Shown piece by piece: positions 24,250-31,621 of a DNA stretch of 64,000 nucleotides. Under the pieces are notes generated by a model. That model did no database searches and was not told the origin of the DNA. It saw only the letters and a program-made list of their open reading frames with translations. Source of the stretch: JAJPHW01 sp963771505 (GTDB lineage Bacteria; Acidobacteriota; Terriglobia; Terriglobales; Acidobacteriaceae); NCBI GenBank assembly GCA_963771505.1, contig CAVYTO010000005.1, positions 124,001 through 188,000 of the forward strand, read 5' to 3'. Position numbers and translations under genes: made by a program. How positions within the stretch are numbered: position 1 is the stretch's first letter; each line of letters starts with the position of its first letter.

Positions 24250-25908
24250 CTACTTGATCGGGAAACTATTGTTGCTGTAATCGCTTTCCGGAACGCTGCC
24301 ATCGTTCACGAGCACTTCCAGAGGAGCCGAAGCCGCGTCTAAGCGCACCGTCGCCTTCGATTTCGCGCGCACGATGACCCGTTGACTGATCTCTCCGATT
24401 TCCATTCGCAGAGTGAAGGGCACTTCTGCCCCGGCGTCTCCCAGGTTTTCTATCGTCACGGTAACCAGATATCCGTTCGAAGTTTTTGGGGCGGAATGCA
24501 CATACGCTACGCGGAAATCCGGCAGCCCTCGGTCGTTGTAGACCCAGTCGTCGAAAAACCAGCGAAGATCACGATGGCTGGCTTTCTCAAGCACTTCTTC
24601 CAAGTAGTCAGGATGCGTATCGTCTGCGGCTTTGTATTCCGCCAAGTCCAAACGCGGATCTGCCGCCAGCATTTCTTTCAGAAGCCACCACACAACCATC
24701 GCCCGGGTTTGGGAGTAAAGATCGCCAGACGCGTCCACAAGAGATCGGTCTGATGCGCGCCGTTTTTCTGCCGCCCGTTCATTTGTTTTTAAAACATCCT
24801 GATGCGAACGTAGATAGTCGAGCGCGGCTTTGCGATTGGTTTCCTGCTCCACGAACGCCACTTGAGCAAAATGGGCGAGACCTTCTGTAATCCAGGATCG
24901 AGGAGAAGCGACCGACTCGAGAGCTGTCGCGTAGACAATGTTGAGCATGGCGTCGTTCGTGATTGGCGACTTCAGCGGCGCGTATAGAATGCCTCCGCTG
25001 GCGTACGAAGCCGCGTCGGAATCGGGCAGCTCGAAAATCCTGAGATTTTTTGTGCCTCCAACTACTGGCGTGATGGGATCGACGCTCATCGCAGCGATCC
25101 CGTAAGTCTTGGCGGCGTCCGCTTGTCCCGGTGAAAAAAACACGCGAACTTCGTCGCTTGGCGCGGCGGTCTGATAGTCGGCTGCCGCGAAAGTGGGGAC
25201 GATAACTCCAAGTTCACCGATGGTGAATGCGCCCACCGAACTCCCGATCACTCCCGAGGGTTTACCGTTAAAAATGAACGCAGCTTTTCCGGTCGGCTCG
25301 AAGTCTACTGCCATCTTCGCGTGCGCCTGCCGCGCCTTCCAACGCCCGATCGCGTCTTCGACGCTGCCCGCATCCGACATGTTCGCCGCTTCGACGGACA
25401 CCGGATACCACACCACGAATCCGATTCCGCGCACGGCGGCGAATTGATCTGCAATCTGGTCCCACTCGCTGTGCTTTGCGACTTCCGCAGGCACGCCAAT
25501 ACGCGTCAGCCGAGTCGCATCCTGAACAATCACGCCGTCGTAGCCTACTTCAACTTCGATCGTCTCTTTGGGGCCGGCAGGGGAGGGCAGCGTAATCAAT
25601 GCTTCGGTGAGCGCTCCGGTGTGGTCGATATCTGACGCGTAGGGTTGAGAAACGAATTCCGCCGGCTTACCATTGATTCGAATCGAGCGCCAGTCCAGGC
25701 TGGAACTGATTTGCAAGGCGAGAATTCTCTGCGGCGTCGCCGAATCGTTCCTGAGGCTGATCTTGCCGCGAACCGATAGCCGGTGCAAAGCTGGCTCGAT
25801 ACGAACGTCGAGATCGTAATCGCTGAAGGTGAACGCCTCGCGATCGACCACTGCGTTAGCGGCTGCGGTTGCTAGAAAAATAAACGCGAGTGTTCTAATC
25901 CACTTCAA
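24250..25908 (-). CDS. M1-peptidase-like secreted protein lacking the HExxH zinc motif
   Basis: About 552 residues. The start is taken at TTG 25908, giving the signal peptide KWIRTLAFIFLATAAANA; an ATG at 25935 would add nine residues. The N-terminal beta domain (LDVRIEPALHRLSVRGKISL) and the later WITEGLAHFAQVAFVEQE segment match gluzincin (M1) aminopeptidases, the E of EGLAHF corresponding to the third zinc ligand. The preceding helix, where HExxH should be, reads NIVYATALESVASP, so zinc binding and catalysis appear lost. A C-terminal beta domain (about 465-550) ends with VPESDYSNNSFPIK. It overlaps the end of rlmB by 14 bp. Confidence 0.7.
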   Translation of the reverse strand: MKWIRTLAFIFLATAAANAVVDREAFTFSDYDLDVRIEPALHRLSVRGKISLRNDSATPQRILALQISSSLDWRSIRINGKPAEFVSQPYASDIDHTGALTEALITLPSPAGPKETIEVEVGYDGVIVQDATRLTRIGVPAEVAKHSEWDQIADQFAAVRGIGFVVWYPVSVEAANMSDAGSVEDAIGRWKARQAHAKMAVDFEPTGKAAFIFNGKPSGVIGSSVGAFTIGELGVIVPTFAAADYQTAAPSDEVRVFFSPGQADAAKTYGIAAMSVDPITPVVGGTKNLRIFELPDSDAASYASGGILYAPLKSPITNDAMLNIVYATALESVASPRSWITEGLAHFAQVAFVEQETNRKAALDYLRSHQDVLKTNERAAEKRRASDRSLVDASGDLYSQTRAMVVWWLLKEMLAADPRLDLAEYKAADDTHPDYLEEVLEKASHRDLRWFFDDWVYNDRGLPDFRVAYVHSAPKTSNGYLVTVTIENLGDAGAEVPFTLRMEIGEISQRVIVRAKSKATVRLDAASAPLEVLVNDGSVPESDYSNNSFPIK

Positions 25909-26641
25909 GTCTGGTTTTCCCGCGTTGCCGCACAATTTCGTAAAGCATAATGCCCGCTGCCACTGAGACGTTGAGCGATGGCACCTTCCCCAGCATCGGG
26001 ATCGAAACCAGGAAATCGCACTTTCGCGCGACCAACTCGTGCAACCCGCGGCCTTCCGCTCCTAGTACGATCGCGCAATCGATGTTGTAATCCATGGCGT
26101 CATAAGATTTGGGACCGCGCTCGTCCAAACCAACGGCCCAGATATTCTGGTCTTTCAACTCTTCCAGAGTGCGCGCGATGTTCGTCACTTTCGCGATGGG
26201 TAAGTGCTCACTAGCTCCGGCAGATGCCTTCGCGACCAATGCCGTCACGCTGGCCGCCCGTCGCTCGGGGATGATTGCTCCATCTGCTCCCGCAGCGTCG
26301 GCGGTGCGCAATACCGCTCCCAAATTGTGAGGATCTTCAATCCCATCAAGGACCACGATCAAGGAAAATTTTCCCCGCTTGGCTGCGACAACATCGTCGA
26401 GATCGTTGTATTGTTTCGCCGACGTCACCGCTACCACGCCCTGATGGGCGTTGTTCCCCGCCATGCGGTCCAGTTCGTCCCGCTCTACGAACCTTACTGC
26501 CACGCCTTGCTTGCGGCATTCTTCTACCACCCGCTTCATGCGGATATCGTGACGTTCTTTCGCCACTCCGACCCACGCGAACGACCGGCCGCGCGCCTTC
26601 AAGGCCTCGGCCACCGCATTGATTCCGTAAATGTAATTCAT
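25895..26641 (-). CDS. rlmB: 23S rRNA (guanosine-2'-O)-methyltransferase, RlmB/TrmH family
   Basis: 248 residues, standard length. N-terminal substrate-binding domain (YIYGINAVAEALKARGRSFA), then the SpoU knotted domain with VLDGIEDPHNLGAVLRTADA (motif 1), CAIVLGAEGRGLHELV (motif 2) and IPMLGKVPSLNVSVAAGIML (motif 3), which bind SAM in a deep trefoil knot. Methylates a guanosine of the 23S peptidyl-transferase region. First gene of a minus-strand run with the M1-like and DinB genes. Confidence 0.93.
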   Translation of the reverse strand: MNYIYGINAVAEALKARGRSFAWVGVAKERHDIRMKRVVEECRKQGVAVRFVERDELDRMAGNNAHQGVVAVTSAKQYNDLDDVVAAKRGKFSLIVVLDGIEDPHNLGAVLRTADAAGADGAIIPERRAASVTALVAKASAGASEHLPIAKVTNIARTLEELKDQNIWAVGLDERGPKSYDAMDYNIDCAIVLGAEGRGLHELVARKCDFLVSIPMLGKVPSLNVSVAAGIMLYEIVRQRGKTRLEVD

Positions 26642-26715
26642 GAGAATTCAGTGTACCGCGATGCATGCGGTGGCGAAGACGCGGGCCACGATCCTCCTGT
26701 TAAACTTAGGCATCC

Positions 26716-27897
26716 ATGTCAGACGTTTTTATTCTTTCCGCAGCCCGCACACCGATCGGGAAATTCGGGGGCGCACTGGCTTCCCTTTCCGCGGTGGAAA
26801 TCGGAATTGTCGCCGCAAAAGCGGCCATCGAGCGGGCAAAAATTTCGTCCGATCAAGTCGAAGAAACTATGTTTGGCAACGCGCGGCAGGCCGGAGGCGG
26901 ACCGAATCCCGCCCGGCAGATCGCGATTGGCAGCGGGGTTCCGAAAGAATCGCCAGCGTACACCGTTAACCAGGCTTGCGCCTCCGGGCTCAAATCGGTT
27001 GCGCTCGGCTTTGGGGAAATTTCTGCGGGAAACCTGGATTGCGTGCTTGCTGGGGGGACAGAGTCGATGTCGCGTCTTCCGTTTTATCTGGAGGGCGCGC
27101 GCTTTGGGTATCGCCTGGGCAACCAGGAAGTCGTCGATGGGATGTATCGCGACGGATTTTTCTGTCCCATGGCCAAATTGCTGATGGGGGAGACTGCTGA
27201 AGTGCTGGCCGAGCAGTACAAGATATCTCGCGATGAGCAAGACGAATATGCGTTGACTTCGCAGTCTCGCGCGGCGGATGCCATCGCCAAGAATCGATTC
27301 GCCGACGAATTGGCGCCGGTCACGCTTCAATCCAAAAAAGGGGCGCAAGTTTTCGACCGCGATGAACATCCTTTCATCGGGGCGACAAAAGAGAAGCTGG
27401 CGAAATTGGCGCCGGTGTTTTCAAAAACGGGCACGGTGACAGCAGGCAATTCTTCCGGGATCACCGACGGAGCGGCGGCTCTGGTGCTGGCCGGCGGGGA
27501 TTTCGTGAAGCGTAACCATCTCACGCCTCTGGCGCGGATCATGGCGTTCACTTCAGTCGGCGTTGATCCTCGCGTGATGGGAATCGGTCCCGTTCCAGCA
27601 TTGCGCAAGATGGAAGAGAAGCACGGCCTGCCTCTCGACGGCTTCGATTTGATTGAATTGAACGAAGCGTTTGCCGCGCAGGTGATCGCATGCGATCGCG
27701 AACTGCATTTTGATCCGTCCCGTTTGAACGTCAACGGAGGATCGATTGCGCTGGGCCATCCGATTGGCTGCACCGGCGCGCGAATAACGGTGACGCTGCT
27801 GCAAGAAATGCTGAAGCGGAAGTCTAAGCATAGCGTTGCGACGCTGTGCGTCAGCGGAGGAATGGGCGTGGCGCTGGCCATCGAGAACGCCTCTTAA
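26716..27897 (+). CDS. Acetyl-CoA C-acyltransferase (thiolase)
   Basis: 393 residues, typical thiolase length. Nucleophile Cys in NQACASGLKSV (about 88), HPIGCTGARI with His and the second catalytic Cys region, and CVSGGMGVALAIE at the C-terminus (general-base Cys about 382). N-terminus FILSAARTPIGKFGGALASL is typical of the biosynthetic/acetoacetyl-CoA type (AtoB/PhaA). Condenses or cleaves acetyl-CoA units in fatty-acid or PHB metabolism. Divergent from rlmB, 74 bp apart. Confidence 0.93.
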   Translation: MSDVFILSAARTPIGKFGGALASLSAVEIGIVAAKAAIERAKISSDQVEETMFGNARQAGGGPNPARQIAIGSGVPKESPAYTVNQACASGLKSVALGFGEISAGNLDCVLAGGTESMSRLPFYLEGARFGYRLGNQEVVDGMYRDGFFCPMAKLLMGETAEVLAEQYKISRDEQDEYALTSQSRAADAIAKNRFADELAPVTLQSKKGAQVFDRDEHPFIGATKEKLAKLAPVFSKTGTVTAGNSSGITDGAAALVLAGGDFVKRNHLTPLARIMAFTSVGVDPRVMGIGPVPALRKMEEKHGLPLDGFDLIELNEAFAAQVIACDRELHFDPSRLNVNGGSIALGHPIGCTGARITVTLLQEMLKRKSKHSVATLCVSGGMGVALAIENAS

Positions 27898-27995
27898 CGC
27901 TCGCTCTAGAGAGGCGGCACGGAATCCGCTATAGACGGTGCTTAGGATCGCGCAGCCAAGACGTTCGATGAAGGATGGCCATGACGAGGAGAAAA

Positions 27996-28018
27996 GTCCC
28001 ACGCATAAGGCGTGGGAC
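27996..28018 (-). terminator. Rho-independent terminator of the His-rich gene
   Basis: Perfect 9-bp inverted repeat GTCCCACGC/GCGTGGGAC with a 5-nt loop. On the minus strand it is followed by TTTTC, nine bases after the stop of the 28028-28234 gene. Confidence 0.8.
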
Positions 28019-28027
28019 CGGGATGAA

Positions 28028-28234
28028 TTAAGCAGCGGAGCGAGATTTTTCGTCCGATTTCTTGTTTGCTTCGGTTGAGTGTTCGTGTGCGGTTGTGGAT
28101 TGCTGGTGGGCTTTCTTGGAGTGTTCCTGCGCTGTCTTGTGGTCGTCTTTACCATGATGCTCGGCTGCGGTACGGTGGGCTTTCGCGGCGTTGTCATGGT
28201 GCTCGGCGGCTTTGTTATGCGAATTCTGTGGCAT
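28028..28234 (-). CDS. Small His/Ala/Lys-rich low-complexity protein
   Basis: 68 residues with repeating AAEHH-like units (AAEHHDNAAKAHRTAAEHHG, then KDDHKTAQEHSKKAHQQS). Strongly hydrophilic, probably alpha-helical, with no signal peptide. A good terminator follows and AGGAGC lies before the ATG. Similar repeats occur in small stress-associated proteins of soil bacteria; metal binding by the histidines is possible but unproven. Confidence 0.75.
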   Translation of the reverse strand: MPQNSHNKAAEHHDNAAKAHRTAAEHHGKDDHKTAQEHSKKAHQQSTTAHEHSTEANKKSDEKSRSAA

Positions 28235-28435
28235 GTTGATGCTCCTATTTTGAATTAGTGTGCATCTCCGATGCCCGAGTTTAGCAACTAGTTGTTCCTT
28301 AAATTTGCTTCACCGGCCGTTGCCCGGCCCAATGGTCGCGGTAATCAAAAATTTGACGCGGTTATAACTCGCGAGGTTGAGGACAACCTCTCCTGCCGAT
28401 CAAGCACCTCACGTTAGACTGCACGATGGGGGCGT

Positions 28436-28951
28436 ATGCGCAACGCTGAACATTCTCGATCACTTCTAGGATTAGTGGGTTTCTCGGCGGCGGTCGCGAT
28501 CGCCGCTTGGTACGGATCGCGAAAAAGCCGATCCGGAAATTCTCATCAATGGTACCGGAAGCTCGATAAGCCGAGCTTCACTCCGCCCGACCAAGTTTTC
28601 CCTATCGTCTGGACCGGCATTTATGGATTGATCGCATGGTCGGGATGGCGCGTCTGGAGCGCGCCTCCATCGTCCGCGCGGTCACGGGCTCTGCGGCTTT
28701 GGGCGACCCAACTCGCATCGAATGCGAGATGGACAAAACTCTTTTTCGAAAAACACCGCCCCGACCTGTCGCTTAGAGACAGCATCGGGCTGGAAGCCGC
28801 AATCCTCGGTTACATCGTTCAGGCTGGAAAAGTGGATGCCGCAGCTGCGCTGGCTTTTGTGCCTTACGCTGCGTGGGTTGGCTTTGCGACGGTCCTTAAC
28901 GCGGAAATTGCCCGCCGGAATCCGGACGCGTCGAAGCTTTTAACCGCATAG
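28436..28951 (+). CDS. TspO/MBR family protein
   Basis: 171 residues, five predicted helices. Family motifs: WYRKLDKPSFTPPDQVFPIV (about 41-60) then WTGIYGLIAWSGWRVW; ATQLASNARWTKLFFEKHRP (about 96-115); FVPYAAWVGFATVLNAEIAR (about 141-160). TspO proteins bind porphyrins and other hydrophobic ligands in the membrane. The N-terminal helix has an inserted basic stretch (YGSRKSRSGNSHQ) making it longer than usual. The stop is two bases before the end of hutU on the other strand. Confidence 0.85.
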   Translation: MRNAEHSRSLLGLVGFSAAVAIAAWYGSRKSRSGNSHQWYRKLDKPSFTPPDQVFPIVWTGIYGLIAWSGWRVWSAPPSSARSRALRLWATQLASNARWTKLFFEKHRPDLSLRDSIGLEAAILGYIVQAGKVDAAAALAFVPYAAWVGFATVLNAEIARRNPDASKLLTA

Positions 28952-28953
28952 CG

Positions 28954-30642
28954 TTATGGTCGATATCGCTCGGTCGGAATAACTACGCCCTTGTCTTCCG
29001 CAAATTGCTTTGCTTCGTCGTAGCCAGCGTCAACGTGCCGGATCACACCCATCCCCGGATCAGCGGTCAAGACTCGCTCGATGCGTTTTGCCATCATGTC
29101 GCTGCCGTCGGCCACGGTGACCTGACCCGCGTGTAACGAATAGCCGATGCCAACTCCGCCGCCGTTATGCACTGACACCCAGGAGGCGCCCGCGGCTGTG
29201 TTGATTAGCGCGTTCAGGATCGGCCAATCGGCCACGGCGTCGCTACCGTCTTTCATGCTTTCGGTTTCGCGGTATGGCGATGCCACCGATCCGCAATCGA
29301 GGTGGTCGCGTCCGATCACGATCGGGGCTTGTATCTTGCCCTTCTTTACCAGGTCGTTCATCGCCAGCCCAAATTCCGCGCGCTCACCGTAGCCTAGCCA
29401 GCAGATTCTCGCCGGCAAGCCTTGAAATTTGATCCTCTTTCTGGCCAAGTCGATCCAGCGCCTCAAAATTCTGTTCTCGGGAAACATTTCGAGAATCAGA
29501 TCGTCGGTGACGTGAATGTCCGACGGCTCGCCCGATAGCGCCAGCCACCGGAAAGGTCCGCGGCCTTCGCAAAATAATGGGCGGATGTAGGCCGGCACAA
29601 ACCCGGGAAAATCGTACGCGTTGCTGACTCCCTGCTGATGGGCGAAGGTGCGGATATTGTTGCCGTAGTCGAACGTGATCGATCCCATTTTCTGAAGCCG
29701 CAGCATGCCTTCAACGTGTCGCGCCATCGCGTTCAGCGATTTTTCCTGATATGCCTTCGGATCGCGCTCACGGAGCGCAAACGCTTCCTCCAACGTCATT
29801 CCGTTAGGAACGTATCCGTTCAGCGGATCGTGGGCGGAAGTTTGGTCGGTGAGGATGTCAGGCACAACGCCGCGTTCCGCAAGCTCTGGGATCACATCCG
29901 CGCAATTGCCCACGAGCCCGACGGAGATGTTTTCTTTTTTGCGGATCGCATTTTTTAGAATGCGAAGAGCTTCGTCGAGCGTGGTGACCATGAAGTCGCA
30001 GTAGCCGGTGCGCAAGCGCTTCTTGATACGCTCGGGATCGACGTCGATTCCCAGGAAAGCCGCACCCGTCATGGTTGCAGCCAGAGGCTGCGCGCCGCCC
30101 ATGCCGCCCATGCCGCCGCTCACAATTAACTTGCCGGATAAGTCGCCGCCGAAATGCTTTTCGCCGGCCGCGGAAAAGGTTTCGAAAGTCCCTTGCACAA
30201 TTCCCTGCGAGCCGATGTATATCCACGATCCGGCTGTCATTTGCCCGTACATCATGAGTCCGGCGCGCTCCAGTTCGTTGAACTTTTCCCAGTTGGACCA
30301 ATGCCCGACCAGATTTGAGTTTGCGATCAGCACCCGGGGCGCATATTCGTGGGTGCGGAAAATTCCAACTGGCTTGCCGGATTGCACTAGAAGCGTTTCG
30401 TCGTCTTCCAGGCTTTTCAACGACGCGATGATCGCGTGGTAAGCAGGCCAATTTCGCGCCGCACGCCCGGTGCCGCCGTATACGACCAGATCCTGTGGGC
30501 GCTCCGCAACCGCCTCATCGAGGTTATTCATGAGCATCCGCATAGCCGCTTCCTGTTGCCAGCCCTTGCAGGTGATCTGGTTCCCACGCGGCGCGCGGAC
30601 AGGGGTATACGAAGATTGGGAGAGTTCGGTATCGACGGGCAT
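28954..30642 (-). CDS. hutU: Urocanate hydratase
   Basis: 562 residues, full length. Converts urocanate to imidazolone propionate in histidine degradation, using tightly bound NAD+. Motifs: GRAARNWPAYHAIIASLKSL near the N-terminus, the NAD-binding glycine stretch SGGMGGMGGAQPLAATMTGA (about 174-193), the Cys-containing GLPARICWLGYGERAEFGL (Cys about 410) and SVHNGGGVGIGYSLHAGQV near the end. No hutH, hutI or hutG gene is in the window. Confidence 0.96.
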   Translation of the reverse strand: MPVDTELSQSSYTPVRAPRGNQITCKGWQQEAAMRMLMNNLDEAVAERPQDLVVYGGTGRAARNWPAYHAIIASLKSLEDDETLLVQSGKPVGIFRTHEYAPRVLIANSNLVGHWSNWEKFNELERAGLMMYGQMTAGSWIYIGSQGIVQGTFETFSAAGEKHFGGDLSGKLIVSGGMGGMGGAQPLAATMTGAAFLGIDVDPERIKKRLRTGYCDFMVTTLDEALRILKNAIRKKENISVGLVGNCADVIPELAERGVVPDILTDQTSAHDPLNGYVPNGMTLEEAFALRERDPKAYQEKSLNAMARHVEGMLRLQKMGSITFDYGNNIRTFAHQQGVSNAYDFPGFVPAYIRPLFCEGRGPFRWLALSGEPSDIHVTDDLILEMFPENRILRRWIDLARKRIKFQGLPARICWLGYGERAEFGLAMNDLVKKGKIQAPIVIGRDHLDCGSVASPYRETESMKDGSDAVADWPILNALINTAAGASWVSVHNGGGVGIGYSLHAGQVTVADGSDMMAKRIERVLTADPGMGVIRHVDAGYDEAKQFAEDKGVVIPTERYRP

Positions 30643-30699
30643 GAAGAAATGTTAGTGGTTTACGAGGAAGTGTTCAAATCTGAAGGGCGGAGGACTCGG

Positions 30700-31107
30700 T
30701 CACCAGGTGTTATAGGGCGTGCCATCGCTGCCTACTTGCGTCGAGCCGCTGTGCACATCGTTGATGCCTGTTTCCTGCTGGTCGACGGAAAGCAGGGCGT
30801 CTTCCTGATCGACGGTCCAAGTGCTGTTACTCGCGGTGATCGGATCGCTGGGAATCTGCTTCAGGTATCCGCTCGAGACCAGATCATCCAGCGATTGCGG
30901 GGCCTTCTGCTTGTCGAGCGTGTATTGCGAAATCACCGATCGCATCGTGAACAAGTTTTCCCGAAGCACAGATTCCTTCGCACGTTGAATCGACCGGTTG
31001 TAGGACGGGATGACCAGCGAAAGCAATATCAGCATGATGCTGATCACGATCATCAATTCGATGAGCGTGAATCCCCTGCTCTTCCGCTGTCTTAGTAATC
31101 TTCTCAT
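30700..31107 (-). CDS. Type II secretion/type IV pilin-like pseudopilin (GspG-like)
   Basis: 135 residues. Prepilin peptidase site RGFTLIELMIVISIMLILLS: cleavage after Gly12, Phe+1, Glu+5. The C-terminal globular part has the GspG-like SLDDLVSSGYLKQIPSDPIT pattern. The stop is 58 bp before hutU's start. It follows another pseudopilin immediately (stop of that gene to this ATG with no gap), the third gene of the secretin operon. Confidence 0.9.
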   Translation of the reverse strand: MRRLLRQRKSRGFTLIELMIVISIMLILLSLVIPSYNRSIQRAKESVLRENLFTMRSVISQYTLDKQKAPQSLDDLVSSGYLKQIPSDPITASNSTWTVDQEDALLSVDQQETGINDVHSGSTQVGSDGTPYNTW

Positions 31108-31599
31108 TTACCAGTCCTTGTACTTCGTGCCGTCAAGTCCCGTGCCTTCTGATTTCGTGTAGACGTCGAACACGCTTTGCCCGCCGTAAGAATCCGAGTC
31201 CGGATCGTCCTGCATCGATCTCAAGCCCCACTCGTTGTTGCCGGTAAACGGATCGATCGGCACCCGACGCAGGAAGCGTACTTTCTTGCCATTTACATCG
31301 ACACCTTTGACCAATGTCTCCAGATCGGGCGGGTAACCCTGCGAATCCACTTTGGTCTGGAACGCTCCGCGATCGGCAGCGTCTTTGTAACGATCAATGG
31401 CGTCGCGCATCTCCCAAAGGTCCTGCCGCAAGACGTGTTCGCGTTCACGTTTTATCGTGACTCGCGCCAGCGGAATCGCGAGACTGGTTAAGATCACGAG
31501 CAGAGCTGTCGCGACGATCAGCTCGATCAGAGTGAATCCTGCCGCGCCGACGCTGCGGCGCTTCCGCAAACCGCTTGAATGATTTCCGGACGAAGTCAT
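31108..31599 (-). CDS. GspG-like pseudopilin
   Basis: 163 residues from ATG 31599; an upstream start at 31644 would overlap the secretin gene. Prepilin site AAGFTLIELIVATALLVILT (cleavage after Gly, Glu+5). C-terminal half has the major-pseudopilin signature YPPDLETLVKGV and RVPIDPFTGNNEWGLRSMQD, with acidic DDPDSDSYGG that could bind calcium. Forms a pseudopilus with the neighbouring pseudopilin. Confidence 0.9.
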   Translation of the reverse strand: MTSSGNHSSGLRKRRSVGAAGFTLIELIVATALLVILTSLAIPLARVTIKREREHVLRQDLWEMRDAIDRYKDAADRGAFQTKVDSQGYPPDLETLVKGVDVNGKKVRFLRRVPIDPFTGNNEWGLRSMQDDPDSDSYGGQSVFDVYTKSEGTGLDGTKYKDW

Positions 31600-31621
31600 G
31601 GAATGGCTTTCCCGAATCGCC

